A DNA stretch of 64,000 nucleotides, from contig CAJNDT010004868.1 in NCBI GenBank assembly GCA_905221615.1, positions 186,001-250,000 of the forward strand, read 5' to 3'. Each line of letters opens with the position of its first letter. Position 1 is the stretch's first letter. Shown here piece after piece: positions 11,601 through 21,893 of the stretch. Under the pieces are notes generated by a model. That model searched no databases, was not told the DNA's origin, and saw only the letters and a program-made list of their open reading frames with translations. This DNA is from Symbiodinium sp. CCMP2592 (lineage: Eukaryota; Sar; Dinophyceae; Suessiales; Symbiodiniaceae). The position numbers were made by a program, and so were the translations under genes.

Positions 11601-12868
11601 TCCCTAAAGTGCCGTTGCGGTGTGTATTTCAGTACAAGCATCTCGGCACGACGCTTGCTGCCAAGGCGCGCCCTGCTAAAGACATCCGTTGCAAGCTGGG
11701 AGCCGCAGGTGGCGCAGCCCACCCCCTCGCCAAGAAGGTCCTTCGGCGTAAAGATGTACAGCAAGGCACACGGTCACAGCTGCTAGACACCCTCGCGTTC
11801 AGCCGTGCCGCCTATGGTGTCGCAATTTGGGGAGACTTGGATGCCTCGACCCGCCTGCTCTGGCAGGGAGGAATCGCTGCCCTCTACCGCGCTGCAACGC
11901 GGCCAACTATCACCGAGCATGGGCCCACCTTCCCAGCTCTTGCAGCTCTCTGCAAACAAGTCGGTCGGCCCCTGCCTCTGCACACCTGGAATTTCCTCCT
12001 TCTGGAGCACCTGCGTGCGCTCGGTGCCTTACACCAGACCCAGGTTGTAGATGCCCTACGTGAGGAGGCAGAGCTCACGGAGCACTCCTGGTGGTCTGCT
12101 GCCGACAAGGCTGTGCAATGGTTTGATGAGTTGTGCTCCGGCACACCGAGATATCAAGCCTATGCTACGGCAGAGGCCTTCCTTAACGAGTCCGTGTGCA
12201 GCCCGCACAAGGTTGGAGGCCAGATTCGCCGTGCCAAACGCAGGGCTGTCGGCTTGTGCGACTCCACTGCTGACACCATTGTAGCCGAAGATTTGCGGCT
12301 CAAGCCCTTTCAATGCGAAGATTGTGAGGAGCGTTTCGCCACGTTACAGCAGGTAAGGGCACACAGCTGGAGCAAGCACGGCCACCAAACTGTTCTTGCC
12401 CAGCTGACACCGGAGCACACGTGCCCGGCCTGCCTACACCGATTCTGGCACAGGTCGCGTCTTCTGAGGCACGTCCACCACGACAAGCCCTCTTGTGGAC
12501 ATTTTGTCCTTGCAGCACAGCTCGCACAGTGCGCTCCTGATGCCCCTGCTCCCGCCACATCTCCTCTGCCAGCCACGCTTTCCCTACCTGCTGCTAGGGT
12601 GCCCGGACCACTGCCAAGGCCTGTCCCCGATCAGGTTTCCGGTGAGCAGCTTGCTAAGTTTTACACGCTGGGTTTGCTTGGTACAGAGCAATGTGATGTG
12701 GAGTTTTCTACCGCCGACGTGCCCTCTCTGAGTGGCAGCTGGCGAGTGCTAGCACTCGTGATGCTGTTCTTGCAGCGCTCACAGAAGTGCAAGCCGGTGT
12801 TTTCGAGGCCCTTCTCCGAGAAGCGGGACTCGGTTAAGGCGTCTTGCGGATTGCATTTGAGTGTATAG
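8618..12868 (+). CDS. LINE ORF2: RNase H end, APE endonuclease, reverse transcriptase, zinc fingers
   Basis: About 1,416 residues open without interruption; the nominal start codon is TTG, so this is a continuation and not an independent gene. The RNase H tail (WVPSHVGLPPNELTD) lies at about 8747-8800. APE-type endonuclease follows at about 9030-9790 (CSYNVQSMR, FFQETRA, YRLDYLLLP, PDDHFPV). The reverse transcriptase occupies about 10560-11700: motif A VVFLDLTAAYYRL near 10990, motif B GSRPGDAISDTMFALA near 11250, motif C WADD at about 11376. C-terminal zinc fingers are CEDCEERFATLQQVRAH (about 12315) and CPACLHRFWHRSRLLRH (about 12420). The protein would nick target DNA and copy the element RNA into it. 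Confidence 0.9.
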   Translation: MSVVLQVVTGLADCQRQGNTAQLLCRTRHLFQALQRRPRPVCAAWVPSHVGLPPNELTDIIAKFACQETAKPLPAKVFRLLLDPTLGWLWHFLWPAPSLPPLAALVEGSYEPPDAVPLSCVPSALPVHGRKEGGSKLLHLCSYNVQSMRGKKDILRELFAAKQQHIIFFQETRATDGCCNAQDYYEVRGPAHKGNLGCAIWVARSSPLGAIDKRHVKVLHAEPRLLIARLNAPRLSCYLVSAHAPHSGCTSEEIRTWWEATGLKVGARCTGRIPVFYGCDANAQLGQVTGPGIGAHAADVETFGGEMLRYHCATHALCAPSTFAGARGLMEHADPSAYTWVSPSGGKYRLDYLLLPQSLLPAVRSCQVFHGFDDGGPDDHFPVSVTLVIAGLPEGAPTFEYSRIRLREVREAQVPVHDACQALASHPWSGNVHEHVACLDRAIWTCCKEASAAPRPRRPYVHEDSWALIRQRKSLLGQIHDESHRAARARLLLGFRTLCVQTGHRSRNRRTLLRIASTLSASVEAKAQLISHRKALRKELVRSLAQAKAAYIEEVAQRFVHASRKADVRALFEALRFFRPAGKGVFKGFGPLAVLHDAEGAPAATHSQQQELHRRHFEGQEAGHVVDKDSLCAPVAEIPSGARFRLQDLPTLHQVEVCIRQSRDGKAPGPSGIPICVWKACPDVSAAALLPIFLKSHVRLTEPIQYRGAKLSALFKKAGLAIRAESFRSIALMDPSAKIHHKLMRPGLLENIEMLRAPLQQGCLPNSLPTALTHFLTTKMRTASLKGLSSAVVFLDLTAAYYRLIREAIVDTAVSDDKLCSVLQRLQIAPEQVCEVEAFVRQGGLLPTASPHFKRALAMMYRHTFFVMDGLQDITATTVGSRPGDAISDTMFALAATSLLAEVGDQLSGCGLPGYNVPTWADDLALPITAPAPRLTEAIELTGRVLHQACLKRAMQPNYGQGKTEALVSFTGPGARLAAKDLFRTGAGCVELQVVPKVPLRCVFQYKHLGTTLAAKARPAKDIRCKLGAAGGAAHPLAKKVLRRKDVQQGTRSQLLDTLAFSRAAYGVAIWGDLDASTRLLWQGGIAALYRAATRPTITEHGPTFPALAALCKQVGRPLPLHTWNFLLLEHLRALGALHQTQVVDALREEAELTEHSWWSAADKAVQWFDELCSGTPRYQAYATAEAFLNESVCSPHKVGGQIRRAKRRAVGLCDSTADTIVAEDLRLKPFQCEDCEERFATLQQVRAHSWSKHGHQTVLAQLTPEHTCPACLHRFWHRSRLLRHVHHDKPSCGHFVLAAQLAQCAPDAPAPATSPLPATLSLPAARVPGPLPRPVPDQVSGEQLAKFYTLGLLGTEQCDVEFSTADVPSLSGSWRVLALVMLFLQRSQKCKPVFSRPFSEKRDSVKASCGLHLSV

Positions 12869-12933
12869 TTAATTAACTGAGCTGCCAACACGGCAGTCCG
12901 ACGTCGTCAGACATGAACGCAGTCCGATCCGAT

Positions 12934-12945
12934 CCCTAAACTATA
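12934..12945 (+). repeat. Right target-site duplication of the LINE
   Basis: Second copy of CCCTAAACTATA, followed by the continuation of the satellite unit to about 12972, where the array stops. Confidence 0.85.
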
Positions 12946-13640
12946 CAGATAAGCCCCAAAACCCCAAAACCCTTGAAGCCTTGTCTGTCAGGCCTCCCAG
13001 GACCTCCGAGCCACTGTGCCTCGGCTGTTGGATTTGGGATTTAAGACAAGTGCAGGGTTTAGGGTTTAGGGTTTTGGGATTTGGGTTTAGGGTTTAGGGG
13101 GTTTGGGGGTTTGGGGTTTAGGGTGCCTTTTACTAGAGCCCTTATGGTCCTTAGTAGTGGGTCTTTTCGGGTGTGTTAGAGGGTAGCTGGGGGTTTTAGG
13201 TAGGGTTTAGGAAGGTTTTCAGGGGTCAGCTCAAAAGCCAGGGTTCAGGTCTTGGGTTTAGGGTTTAATGGTTCTGGGGTCAAGGCAGAGGGGCCCTGAG
13301 GACTCGAGTGTAAGGGCGTCTGGTGCTGGGGTTCAACGCTGAAGGAGGGTTTGAGATCAGGCGCATTTTGGACTTGATGTATTTCGGTGTCGAATCCCCT
13401 AAATGGAAAGACACGCCTTTAGCGTCGTTTGGAGCCTTAATGCAATTGCGTCAGCCGGCGACACAATGCTACAGCGCAACGCCGGCTTCAAAGGGCCGTG
13501 ATCTGGCCTCCAACAGCTCTTGTTCAATGCCGCTGTTACAACACTTGCTACACCCGCACAGAGAAGATGATTCCCCCATGAGCTCCCAAACTGGGACTTA
13601 AGCCGTAAATCCGATTGTGAGAACGGACCCGCTCACCCCG
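12946..13640. other. Telomere-heptad-rich intergenic or intronic sequence
   Basis: After the last satellite fragment (to about 12972) the sequence turns to TTTAGGG orientation, densest at about 13047-13120, with scattered degenerate GGGTTTAGGG up to 13270. A reading frame at 13323-13601 has no family resemblance or splice context and is not called. Confidence 0.6.
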
Positions 13641-13825
13641 AATGTTGAAAAGAAGTTCTAATTTTGTGGCAAGGTATGGTGTCTTTGGACACCAATGAGC
13701 TGGTCCGGTGCCTGGCTTGCCGCTGCATTCTTACTGTCATGACATTTCACCGTAAGAGCATTGGTGATCACACCACCTTTCCAGATACTATTGCTATTAC
13801 GACGATTACGGCGCCGACTAAAATT

Positions 13826-13829
13826 ATTC

Positions 13830-13886
<57 letters not shown>

Positions 13887-13985
13887 GTCCTACTACCCCT
13901 ACACTCCTACTACTCCTACTACTCGTACTCCTACTACTGCTACGACGACGACTACTACAACTACAACAACTACTACTACTACTAG

Positions 13986-14069
<84 letters not shown>

Positions 14070-14070
14070 G
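13826..14070. repeat. (ACT)n microsatellite in two blocks
   Basis: A pure ACT run at about 13829-13886, an imperfect ACT/ACG/ACA middle part, and a long pure ACT run at about 13985-14068. Poly-Leu and poly-Thr frames across it are artefacts. Confidence 0.95.
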
Positions 14071-14407
14071 AGCGAAGAATAAGAATAATAATCAGAGTAA
14101 TAGTAATACTAATTATACGAATAACAATCAACATTGCTATTATTGTTTGTTGTCTTCTCGTTGTTGCCTGCGCGACTGCTGCATTCTTTGTTGTCAACCG
14201 CAGCGCAGAAGTCTGCAGAATTTCGCGCCATACTCTGGACCCTTGACCCCCAACCTTAAAACCCAAGCCCTGAATCCCAAGCCCTAAATCCTAAACGCGA
14301 AACCCTCAAACCCAAATCCTAGACTCCAAAGCGCCTCGGACCAGCTTCTTCGTAGAACCGAGGCTCGTTTTGCATGTGGGTGCGTGGAGCGCCCTCCTAG
14401 TTTCCAG

Positions 14408-14473
14408 AGGATCTGCCACTGGCAGCAGCCCCGGAAGATCACTCCAGAGCTTGAGTTTCAGGGTGAAGTCTAG
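14408..14473 (+). other. Exon candidate, unknown protein
   Basis: Follows a TTTCCAG acceptor and reads RICHWQQPRKITPELEF and on to a stop at 14471-14473. Composition is codon-like and richer in GC than its surroundings. No family recognised. Confidence 0.3.
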
Positions 14474-14679
14474 GGGTCGTGTAAGGGTTAGATTATGCAG
14501 AAGGTTGACTATCAACTTTAGTAAAGATTGGGGTTTTCATTTTCGAGGGTAGGGTCGAAACTCATCCATTAGAAAAGGGTTTGGGGTTTGTTTCTAACTT
14601 AGTCAGTTTACCATGGGCCGAGGCGCTTGCTAGTTCGTCAGACCTCTGTACTAGTGCTTGAGATGATGTCTGCCAGCAG

Positions 14680-14733
14680 GCCCCATCGAAATCAAGGTCT
14701 TCCACGCTCCTTGCCCTGCTTTCGACGTGAACC
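14680..14733 (+). other. Exon candidate, unknown protein
   Basis: Bounded by GCCAGCAG (acceptor) and GTAATG (donor), 54 nt. The open phase reads PIEIKVFHAPCPAFDVN, a convincing beta-rich segment. The gene is not identified; other exons of it were not found with certainty. Confidence 0.45.
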
Positions 14734-15817
14734 GTAATGATACCACCAGGAATACTCCTAACAACAATAAGACCATGGTACTTCGTGATACTGACACCTA
14801 CACGAACAACAAGAACGAGCGTGACATCCCTGAAGTTGCAGAGCTCAGTTGGCAGCTGAGGTTCGCGCCACTCTAGAGTCGCGCGCTTAGACGGCCCACC
14901 GTCATAACCGAGTTCCGGGTCCTGAGGCTACGATGACAAAGAGTGAGGAAGAGGAAGTAACATACCAAATACAGAAATGCCGGCAATCCTGTGGGCCATT
15001 CACCCTGATTGCAAGTCGGTGTAGGACCCGGATGTGCTGCAAAGACATGGTCGCTATGTCTAGCTGGGACGTGATAAGTAGGGGAACTCTTGCAGAGTTA
15101 GGGGTGGTGGCCAATCGGCAGCGAGACCGCAGCATGCACGTCTTAATTTTTACTAAGAAGGACCGCATGGGCCGCATGGTGGTTCGGGAACCTTATGCAG
15201 CACGGTAGTAAATAAGGGTTATAGAAGACCGCCAAGGCCTCTTTGGCTGCAACTACAGTCTCGTGGGAAAGACTCTCATTGGTGCACGACCAACATTGTG
15301 CTTGCGAGCCCATGACCTGTGAGCATGGATGTGCTGGGCATGTAGCTTCTGCTTGTCAGGTTACTCTGTTTAAACCCGGTACATTGCAATAGGACTGAAG
15401 CGGTAATCCGCGAGGCCTCGCTCGTTCGCAGCCACGATGCTGCAATGTCCAGGCCGAGGATTCATACTGTTCTTTGTTGCCTTTTAAGTGTTTTGGGGCT
15501 TAGGGTTTGCTCTTAGTGCTATTTCTTGCCGGGGTTCCTGAGCAGGGCTTGGGGTTTAGGGTCTACTCGTAGTACTACTTGGGGGGTGCCTGACTAGGGT
15601 TCAGAGTATACTCATGGCAGAAGCTACTCCTGCATGACATACCCCGAACCCGAAACCCCATTCTGATTTTTACGGCATCTACAGTAGATGGCTTGGAGTT
15701 TCCGGTTCTGGGTTTGGGGTTGAGCAGAGAACTTGCAACATGCATTTCGGGCTGTCGGGCTATGAACATAGGATGGTTCAGGATTTAGGGTCCGGTGTGA
15801 GGCCGGATTTTTCCAGG

Positions 15818-16114
15818 CGTTTCGGGAAGTGGATGTAGATTTCAATTTTTGGACGCGTGCTTTGAGGTGAGAAATTCTGGAATTCCTCCTAAACCCTACA
15901 AGCCTGAGAGCTGTCTGGTGCTAGTAGGGAATGGGGGAATAGATCCCTATGATAGTCCCTATATAATACCCAATAATAGTCCCGGTAACCCATCCCCCAT
16001 TGCCTACTAAGAACCAGACAGCTCTCAGGCTTGTAGGGTCTAGAAGGAATTCCAGAGTTTCTCACCTCAAAGCACGCGTCCAAACCTTGAAATCTACATC
16101 CACATCCCGAAACC
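15818..16114. repeat. Large imperfect inverted repeat (foldback/MITE-like)
   Basis: Two arms of about 125 bp face each other. The outer ends are GTTTCGGGAAGTGGATGTAG (left) and its near-complement at 16089-16113; inner parts match through CACGCGT, the stretch with CTGGAATTCC, and GCCTGAGAGCTGTCTGG. The centre (about 15945-15990) holds GTAGGGAATGGGGGA and its counterpart TCCCCCATTGCCTAC. Arms differ by small substitutions and indels. The whole element could fold into one long hairpin. No coding capacity, so it would be non-autonomous if mobile. Confidence 0.85.
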
Positions 16115-16632
16115 CCTAAACCCTAAACTGAACCCCTGAACCCCTATAAACCAGACAGAGAGGCTGATGCAGGGGCAGCCTGCGGAGGATGGCAACCCGG
16201 CTCAAGACTTTGCTGTGTTTCACCGGGCTCTTGGTAAGGGATTTAAGTTTAAGGTACCAAAATGAGGAAACCCTATTGTTTACGTTAGATCCCTACTATG
16301 GTAACTTAAATGAAATTCGTTACGGAGAACCCAGTTTATGTTCAGTACTTCATGGTCATGTGCTATACGTACTGCAGTAGCGCCACGGACCAAGCCTACA
16401 GTGACAGCTGGCTTACATTTACATATACATCCAGGCCCGCATGCATAAGTACAGTGATAGACTTAGATGTCTTAATTTGTCTATATAGTTATAGATATGC
16501 TTGTGTTTATACTGCATGTTCATTATGTCTTTGTTTAGACTTGTTTATATGTATCTGTACTTACATAACTGCTTTGCCGAGGGGACTCCACCACAACAAC
16601 AGAAGCACCAGAAGCACCAGTCCTGGCCTCAA

Positions 16633-16682
16633 GAGCTGTGAGATCGGGCAAATGCAACAGAGGGACTTCTGGACGGACACAG
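16633..16682 (+). other. Exon candidate, unknown protein
   Basis: Between CTCAAG and a GTCTTG donor; reads SCEIGQMQQRDFWTDT in one phase. Unidentified. Confidence 0.3.
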
Positions 16683-17257
16683 GTCTTGAAAGTCCATGCT
16701 GTAAGTACAGCAAACTAGGGGAACTAAGACATATTCCCGATGGTGCCGAATTCAGGGTTTTTGCTCCTCGGCAGTATCTTTGAAGGGTCGTCTCGGGAGA
16801 TGGGCACCTTGTTGGGGAGAATGGATAGTGGAGCCCGAGAGTCTAAGGAGTCCAACAATCCTTGCCGTCCCCAAGAGCTGATAACGTACGATACTATTCT
16901 TCAGGGCTTAGGGCTTCAGGATTTAGGGTTTAGGGTTCCGTGTTCTCTTTCTACTTGATTAGAGCCCGGAACATGACATCAAGGCCCTTAGATTCCTGAG
17001 ATTTCTGCTTGAAGCTAGCTTGCCCAACATCCCGCAGCGAGCACAGCCTTTGGCCCTCAAGCCTAGGATTTGTTTAGCGTTCCTGTCAAAAACCTAAAGT
17101 TCTACGAGGTTCTATAAGGGTTCCATCAAGCTTCTGTCATGATTCTGCAGTGTCTCAAGCATGAAGCCCCAAAGCGTTAAGGCTCCAAGACCACCACACT
17201 CAAAAGTCGCCCCAGGACCAAAAGTCCCGACCCTAAACTCCGGGCCTGGCAACGCAG

Positions 17258-17313
17258 GTGCCACGGGAGATCGATCCCCTTGGGCGCTGCATCATCCCGA
17301 TGTGGAATTCCAG
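17258..17313 (+). other. Exon candidate, unknown protein
   Basis: Acceptor AACGCAG precedes it and CCCTAAAC lies just upstream. It reads VPREIDPLGRCIIPMWNSR, a strongly protein-like phase, ending at AG/GGTCGC. May belong to the same gene as the island at 18123-18185; not identified. Confidence 0.45.
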
Positions 17314-18122
17314 GGTCGCCCGCCCCAAAGAGGGTGGTTTACTTGGAGGATCATGATGGGACTTAGTAAGTAAGAGTTTAAGTATAAGTACCTGAATTAG
17401 GATAACAAAGACGATTATGAGTACAGTTTACTGGTCCCATGAGGGCGAAGGCTTCAGGGTTTAGCTTAGTTCTTCGGGTTTGGGGTTCAAGGTTTTCGGT
17501 TTAAGGCTTAAGGTTCAGGATCTAGGATTTAGTTTAGGGCTCGGGTTTAGGGTTTAGGGTTGCGAGACAATCCAATGCGGCAATTAGTTCTTGTGGATTT
17601 TAAACAGGTTCGGTGTTCTTGCGCTTAAGGGTGCTTTTAAAGGGGCGTACATACTTCAATGTATGGAGGGTGCTTTTTGTATGACCAGAGGATTTGCCGG
17701 GGCGGGGAAGGGATTGTAGCATTTGAGGCTTAAGGTTTAGGGTGTTTAGGGTCGAAGGTCCGTAAAACCCACGGAGCCCCATAGCCCTTCAGATAAGGAA
17801 TATGCCTTCGCTCATTGATGGAAGACCCCTGCGTACAAGGAACACCCAATACCCTTCTTTCTAGAGTGCTACGCCCTGAACTCTGCAGCAGGCACCCTAA
17901 ACCCAGGCCCTATGCCCCTTCCTTGGTAAGGTTTGGGGTTTGGGTTGGTTCTGATCCTCGTGCACGCTGACAATCCGACTCGTCCTCTGATAGGGTCCCC
18001 TGGATTCTCAAACTCCTTGGAGCTCCAAACCCTGAATCCTTACATCTTTTATAAGGCCCCATATCCCTGAACCCTTACATCCTGTCTACACGCTGAACCC
18101 TAAACAATGTCCTGGCTTTCAG

Positions 18123-18185
18123 GACTTCGTCTGCCAGGAGCTCCTAAGCAGCAGAAAGTGCAAACGGAGGAGCAACAAGAACCAG
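18123..18185 (+). other. Exon candidate, unknown protein
   Basis: A 63-nt island with TTTCAG acceptor and CAG/GTGTTC donor, open in phase 0: DFVCQELLSSRKCKRRSNK. The upstream intron end carries ACCCTAAAC and the downstream side TTTAGGG, as seen at other exons of this window. Product unknown. Confidence 0.45.
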
Positions 18186-18712
18186 GTGTTCAAGAGGTTC
18201 TTTTCTGCTTCAGGGTGCTGAGATTGGCATATAGCGTTGGTAAAAGAAAGATCATGCAAGGATCATAGTTTAGGGCTTCAGGGTTTAGGGGCGTTTAGTT
18301 ATTTACGGTGATAGCCGTCTCGCCCCATCCGTCGGGGCGATGGTAGTTCGTAGAAGCAGTCGCAACAACATCGGTGAGACTCGAATTGCTGCTGGGACTG
18401 GTGGAGCAGTGAGAGCAGGAAGAGGAGTAGTACTTGGAATGGGTCTTGTTTTCGTTTCTGCACTTTCGGCACAGTGTTGAAGGCTGATATTCTTACCGCT
18501 TGTCTTGTAGCACGGAGGATACTCTGGATGTGCTTAATTCAGAATACGGATCGTCACCCTCATCGCCGGGCTTCGTCTTCGTCATGCATCTGTTCAGATC
18601 TCTACATACGTGCACAATCCTAGTGTCGTAGTTCGGGAAGCGTAGCTCACATAGCCATCATCGTAGGGGCGCCTAAACCCGAGATCTTAAATCGCAGCTC
18701 CGGATCACCGAG

Positions 18713-18789
18713 GCACATCGATGTCACCAGCTTCAACATGTTCGAAGACCACCGAGGCGCGATCTGCACCCTTAGGTCTTTCGGGGCTT
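18713..18789 (+). other. Exon candidate with stop, unknown protein
   Basis: After CCGAG it reads HIDVTSFNMFEDHRGAICT and ends at TAG 18787-18789. Possibly a terminal exon. Unidentified. Confidence 0.35.
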
Positions 18790-18939
18790 AGGCAGAGGCT
18801 TCGGAGTTGCTGCTCTCTTCAGGCAATCGTTCCTTAAGCTGAGACTCTGCAGGCTTGAAATATAGCGTAGTGTAGCCTCCAAGGTCCGTAGGCTCAGCCA
18901 TCCCTGCAGCATAGCACGAAGAGCCGCAGACACCCTCTT

Positions 18940-18985
18940 TCCGATCCGATCCGATCCGATCATCATCATCATCATCATCATCATT
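18940..18985. repeat. (GATCC)n then (ATC)n microsatellite
   Basis: Four tandem CCGAT units are followed by about eight CAT units. The CCGAT run resembles the GTCCGATCCGAT tail of the LINE at 12924-12933, so it could be a 5'-truncated LINE tail, but no other LINE sequence adjoins it. Confidence 0.85.
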
Positions 18986-19584
18986 ACTGTCATCATCGAC
19001 ATCACCACCGGCATTGACAGCAACCAGCAAGAGATTCAAAGGTTCATCCCTGTACTCGCAGCGGATGGTGTGGAAAATTAGCTTTTATATTCAGATGTGA
19101 CCCATCTTCAGGAGTCCAAGAACCCGGTACCACTGAGCGCTGCGGCGTAGGATCATGCTCCTCACTCTGCAAGCTCAAACCCTATAAGCCTAAGCCCTAA
19201 ATCGTGATTCCCGTAGTAAGTAATAAAGACTCTTCATAGTAAATTTCAGAACCCTTGAGGCCGAGTCAGGAAGAGGCTCGAAGATGGGCAGGACTGCACC
19301 GTAGGGTGGCCCAGCTGTTGCGGCCAGATACGTTGAAAGGCAGGACAAGGCGTGGCAGAGTTGGGTTTTGGATTGAGGAAGCCTTGGTTGCTGCGTGCCG
19401 ACAACACCACGGTGAGAGAAGACGTAGATGAAGGCTGCAAGAGGCAGATCGTGAAAGCAGCCGCGTGCTTTGAACTCCTGCCGACATGCTGAGGTGCAAT
19501 GTCCGGATCCTCGCTACTGGCAGGTGTGGATCTTGGTCTCCTGCGTAGCCGTAGCTGTAGCAGTAGCGGTCGCAGCCCCCGGTA

Positions 19585-19658
19585 GCAGTAGCAATGGCAG
19601 TAGCAGTGGTAGTGGTAGTGGAAGTCGTAGTAGTAATAGTCGTCCTCGTCGTGGTGGC

Positions 19659-19702
<44 letters not shown>
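19585..19702. repeat. (GTA)n-rich microsatellite
   Basis: Imperfect GTA/GTC/GTG triplets ending in a pure AGT run (about 19670-19700). Poly-Val and poly-Ser/Gly frames here are artefacts. Confidence 0.9.
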
Positions 19703-20904
19703 GAGCAGCTAGCAGAAGCAGTCTTTGCAGCGGTGGTTGTCGCATCACTACCGCTCCTGCTGCTGCGCTGATACCTCTGCCTCTACTTCTACCATTCCCG
19801 CCTCCTGCTGCAACCTTGCGTGTCATTCTTCTTGAAGGTAGCGCTGCTACCATCTCTTATGCAATTACTGCTACACTGCGACACCTCCACTCTTGTCGCT
19901 GCAGGTGCAATTGCTCGTCCTGGTATGGGCACGCATATTCGTTGTGTTCACTATTTTGTCGCGGTACAGCGAAGGCGTTGCGTTGGACCTGGTATTTGCA
20001 TGTTGGTTTTGTTGGATTGAGTTCTTGGTGTTCTTGTTGGCACAGGCGGCAAGAGGTCTGAGAATGACCCCTGTTACCTTTCAGTACCCCAAGCCTGTGA
20101 GCGAAATGTGCGTCTTGGAAGTTTGGGGTAAAAAGGCTGCTGAGGCGAGCAAGCTGCCCACCAAGACCAGCATCATCCACCCTTTCTTTCGTTGCAAGGA
20201 GTGCAAAGCTGCTCTTCAGCTACATTGCTTGTTGCTCATGCACGGATTCTTGGATGCTCGGCTTTGTCTGCAGGTCGTTCAGGAAGCTGAGTTGTACCCA
20301 ACGATCCGGTGCACGCGAGGCGCAGCTGCTTTGAGAGTTGCGCATAGTAAAGGAGAAGCACTGACTCGCTGGCTCCTGTCTTTCGTCAAAGCTCCTTTGT
20401 CGAGTAGCTTCCTGCCACCGGTGTCAAAGCAAAGGTGCTAGATCGCATCTCTCATGATTATCTTCGCAGTACATAGCATCCAGCTTCTTGAGGAGTCCTG
20501 AAGACACAAGCCGGTGGCATCGTCAAGGAGGCCCTGTTTGGCAAGCCGTGGTCTCTCGGGAAATGAGGGTGAGTAATGACGTTCCACGGGACCATTTCGG
20601 AACCCTTGACCGTGGACCCTCAATTCTACCCCAGCTCAGCGCGTGTTCGATTCGACATTTCGACAACCCTCGTTCTCGCGGCTCGCCCAAGGAGTAGGGA
20701 CTTCAGGCGCAAAAACATAAACAACTGGAGTCTGGGACAAGTACGACTTAGTCGTTAAACGGCCGTACTCGCCTCCAGCTAATGTATTTCGTAGTTGCCC
20801 TTTGCCAGTTGCGAATCCACAAGTTGTGCGGAATTTGTACTGCCAAAGCCACAGACAGCAAAGGCGGTGATGTAATCAAGTAGGGAATTAGCTGCCTCGT
20901 TGAG

Positions 20905-21038
20905 GATCTCCTGCGTTCTTCTCGCATGGGACGTCCGATGACATCTTGCGTAAATGTCAGAAGCGTTTGCCATGGCAAAACATCGCCTGCCATGACAAGC
21001 TGTCTCCAGACAACACACGCCAGTCTACTGAAGCATAG
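20905..21038 (+). other. Possible terminal exon, unknown protein
   Basis: After GTTGAG the phase ending at TAG 21036-21038 reads SDDILRKCQKRLPWQNIACH and onward (about 44 codons). A competing frame is open over the same stretch, so this is only moderately supported. Confidence 0.3.
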
Positions 21039-21529
21039 CCTCTTCCCGGGCTCGTCAAGTCATAACAGGACAAGACTTGGGTGTATGTCAGAGATGCTGG
21101 TGAGAGCAAATACGGCTCCTTAGGAATGCCGGTGGGTGTGTATTTAATTAATTATATAAATACAATGATAATGGGATACACATTGGACATGATAAATGAA
21201 GAACTGAAACGCTAAGCCCTAACTCTAAGCCAGACTACACCCGAACGCACCCCCTTCAACTAATATACACGGACCCCGATTAAACCCTACTAAAATCGTA
21301 CACGCTACTACAGACTAATTACACCCCATTTGATTGAAACCCTATTATGCAGTCAAAGGGAAAGAAACATACCAATCCGTACAGCTCCTAAACCCCAAAT
21401 CCAATTGAGCCCCTAAGCCCTAAACTCAGTTAAGCCTTAGATTCCTGAGCCTTCTAGTAGAGGTGAGTTGCGCCACTGGCTCCGCCTTCAAGTGCAGCGT
21501 CCTACTGCTGCTGCTCATAGCCCCTCTGA

Positions 21530-21650
21530 GTCGGCTTAGGGTTTAGGAGTTAGGGGTTTAGGTTTCAGGGTTTAGGGTTTAGGGGTTTAGGGGTTTAGGT
21601 GTTTAGGGGTTTAGGGCTTAGGGTTTAGGGTTTAGGGGTTGAAGGTTTCG
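21530..21650. repeat. Degenerate TTTAGGG telomere-like tract
   Basis: About a dozen GTTTAGG(G) units with irregular spacers, all in TTTAGGG orientation. Interstitial, not a chromosome end. Confidence 0.85.
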
Positions 21651-21893
21651 GTTTCAGGGTTTAAGTTTCCTCGAACCAGGGTCCATGTTGTGGGATTCCG
21701 GCTTTTAGAGTTCCTTGTTCCGGGGTTCAGGCATGGTTTGCGGTTTTCGGGTTTAGGTTCCAGGGGTTTGGAGTTTAGAGAAGCTCTTTTAGGGGGGTCT
21801 GTTTGGCTTCTGGGGTTTAAGTTGGCGGAAATCGGAAACTCTCCACACGTTGGTTTCCGACAACCTCCTCCAGACCCTCTGAAGGACCAGTAG

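Larger units (their letters stand above)
2966..12933 (+). mobile_element. Large non-LTR retrotransposon (LINE), about 10 kb, near full length
   Basis: The element carries an ORF1 with a zinc ribbon and coiled coil, and an ORF2 with RNase H, APE-type endonuclease, reverse transcriptase and C-terminal zinc fingers. It is bounded by the 12-bp direct repeat CCCTAAACTATA (2954-2965 and 12934-12945), which is part of the host satellite and is read as the target-site duplication. The 3' end has no poly(A) but a short GTCCGATCCGAT tail. A 5' leader of about 480 bp precedes ORF1. ORF2 is broken by three frame changes, so this copy is probably inactive unless some are sequencing errors at homopolymers. 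Clade is not assigned. Confidence 0.9.

Noticed and set aside
13664-14287. 207-codon poly-Thr/poly-Leu frame
   Set aside because: Spans the ACT microsatellite; no sequence complexity outside it.
18940-18961. CCGAT run as a truncated LINE copy
   Set aside because: Only the tail-like pentamer is present; no adjoining LINE 3' sequence or target duplication.
19893-20441. 182-codon frame on the + strand
   Set aside because: Trp/Cys/Leu-rich reading with no motif, adjoining a microsatellite; could be coding but nothing supports it beyond length.
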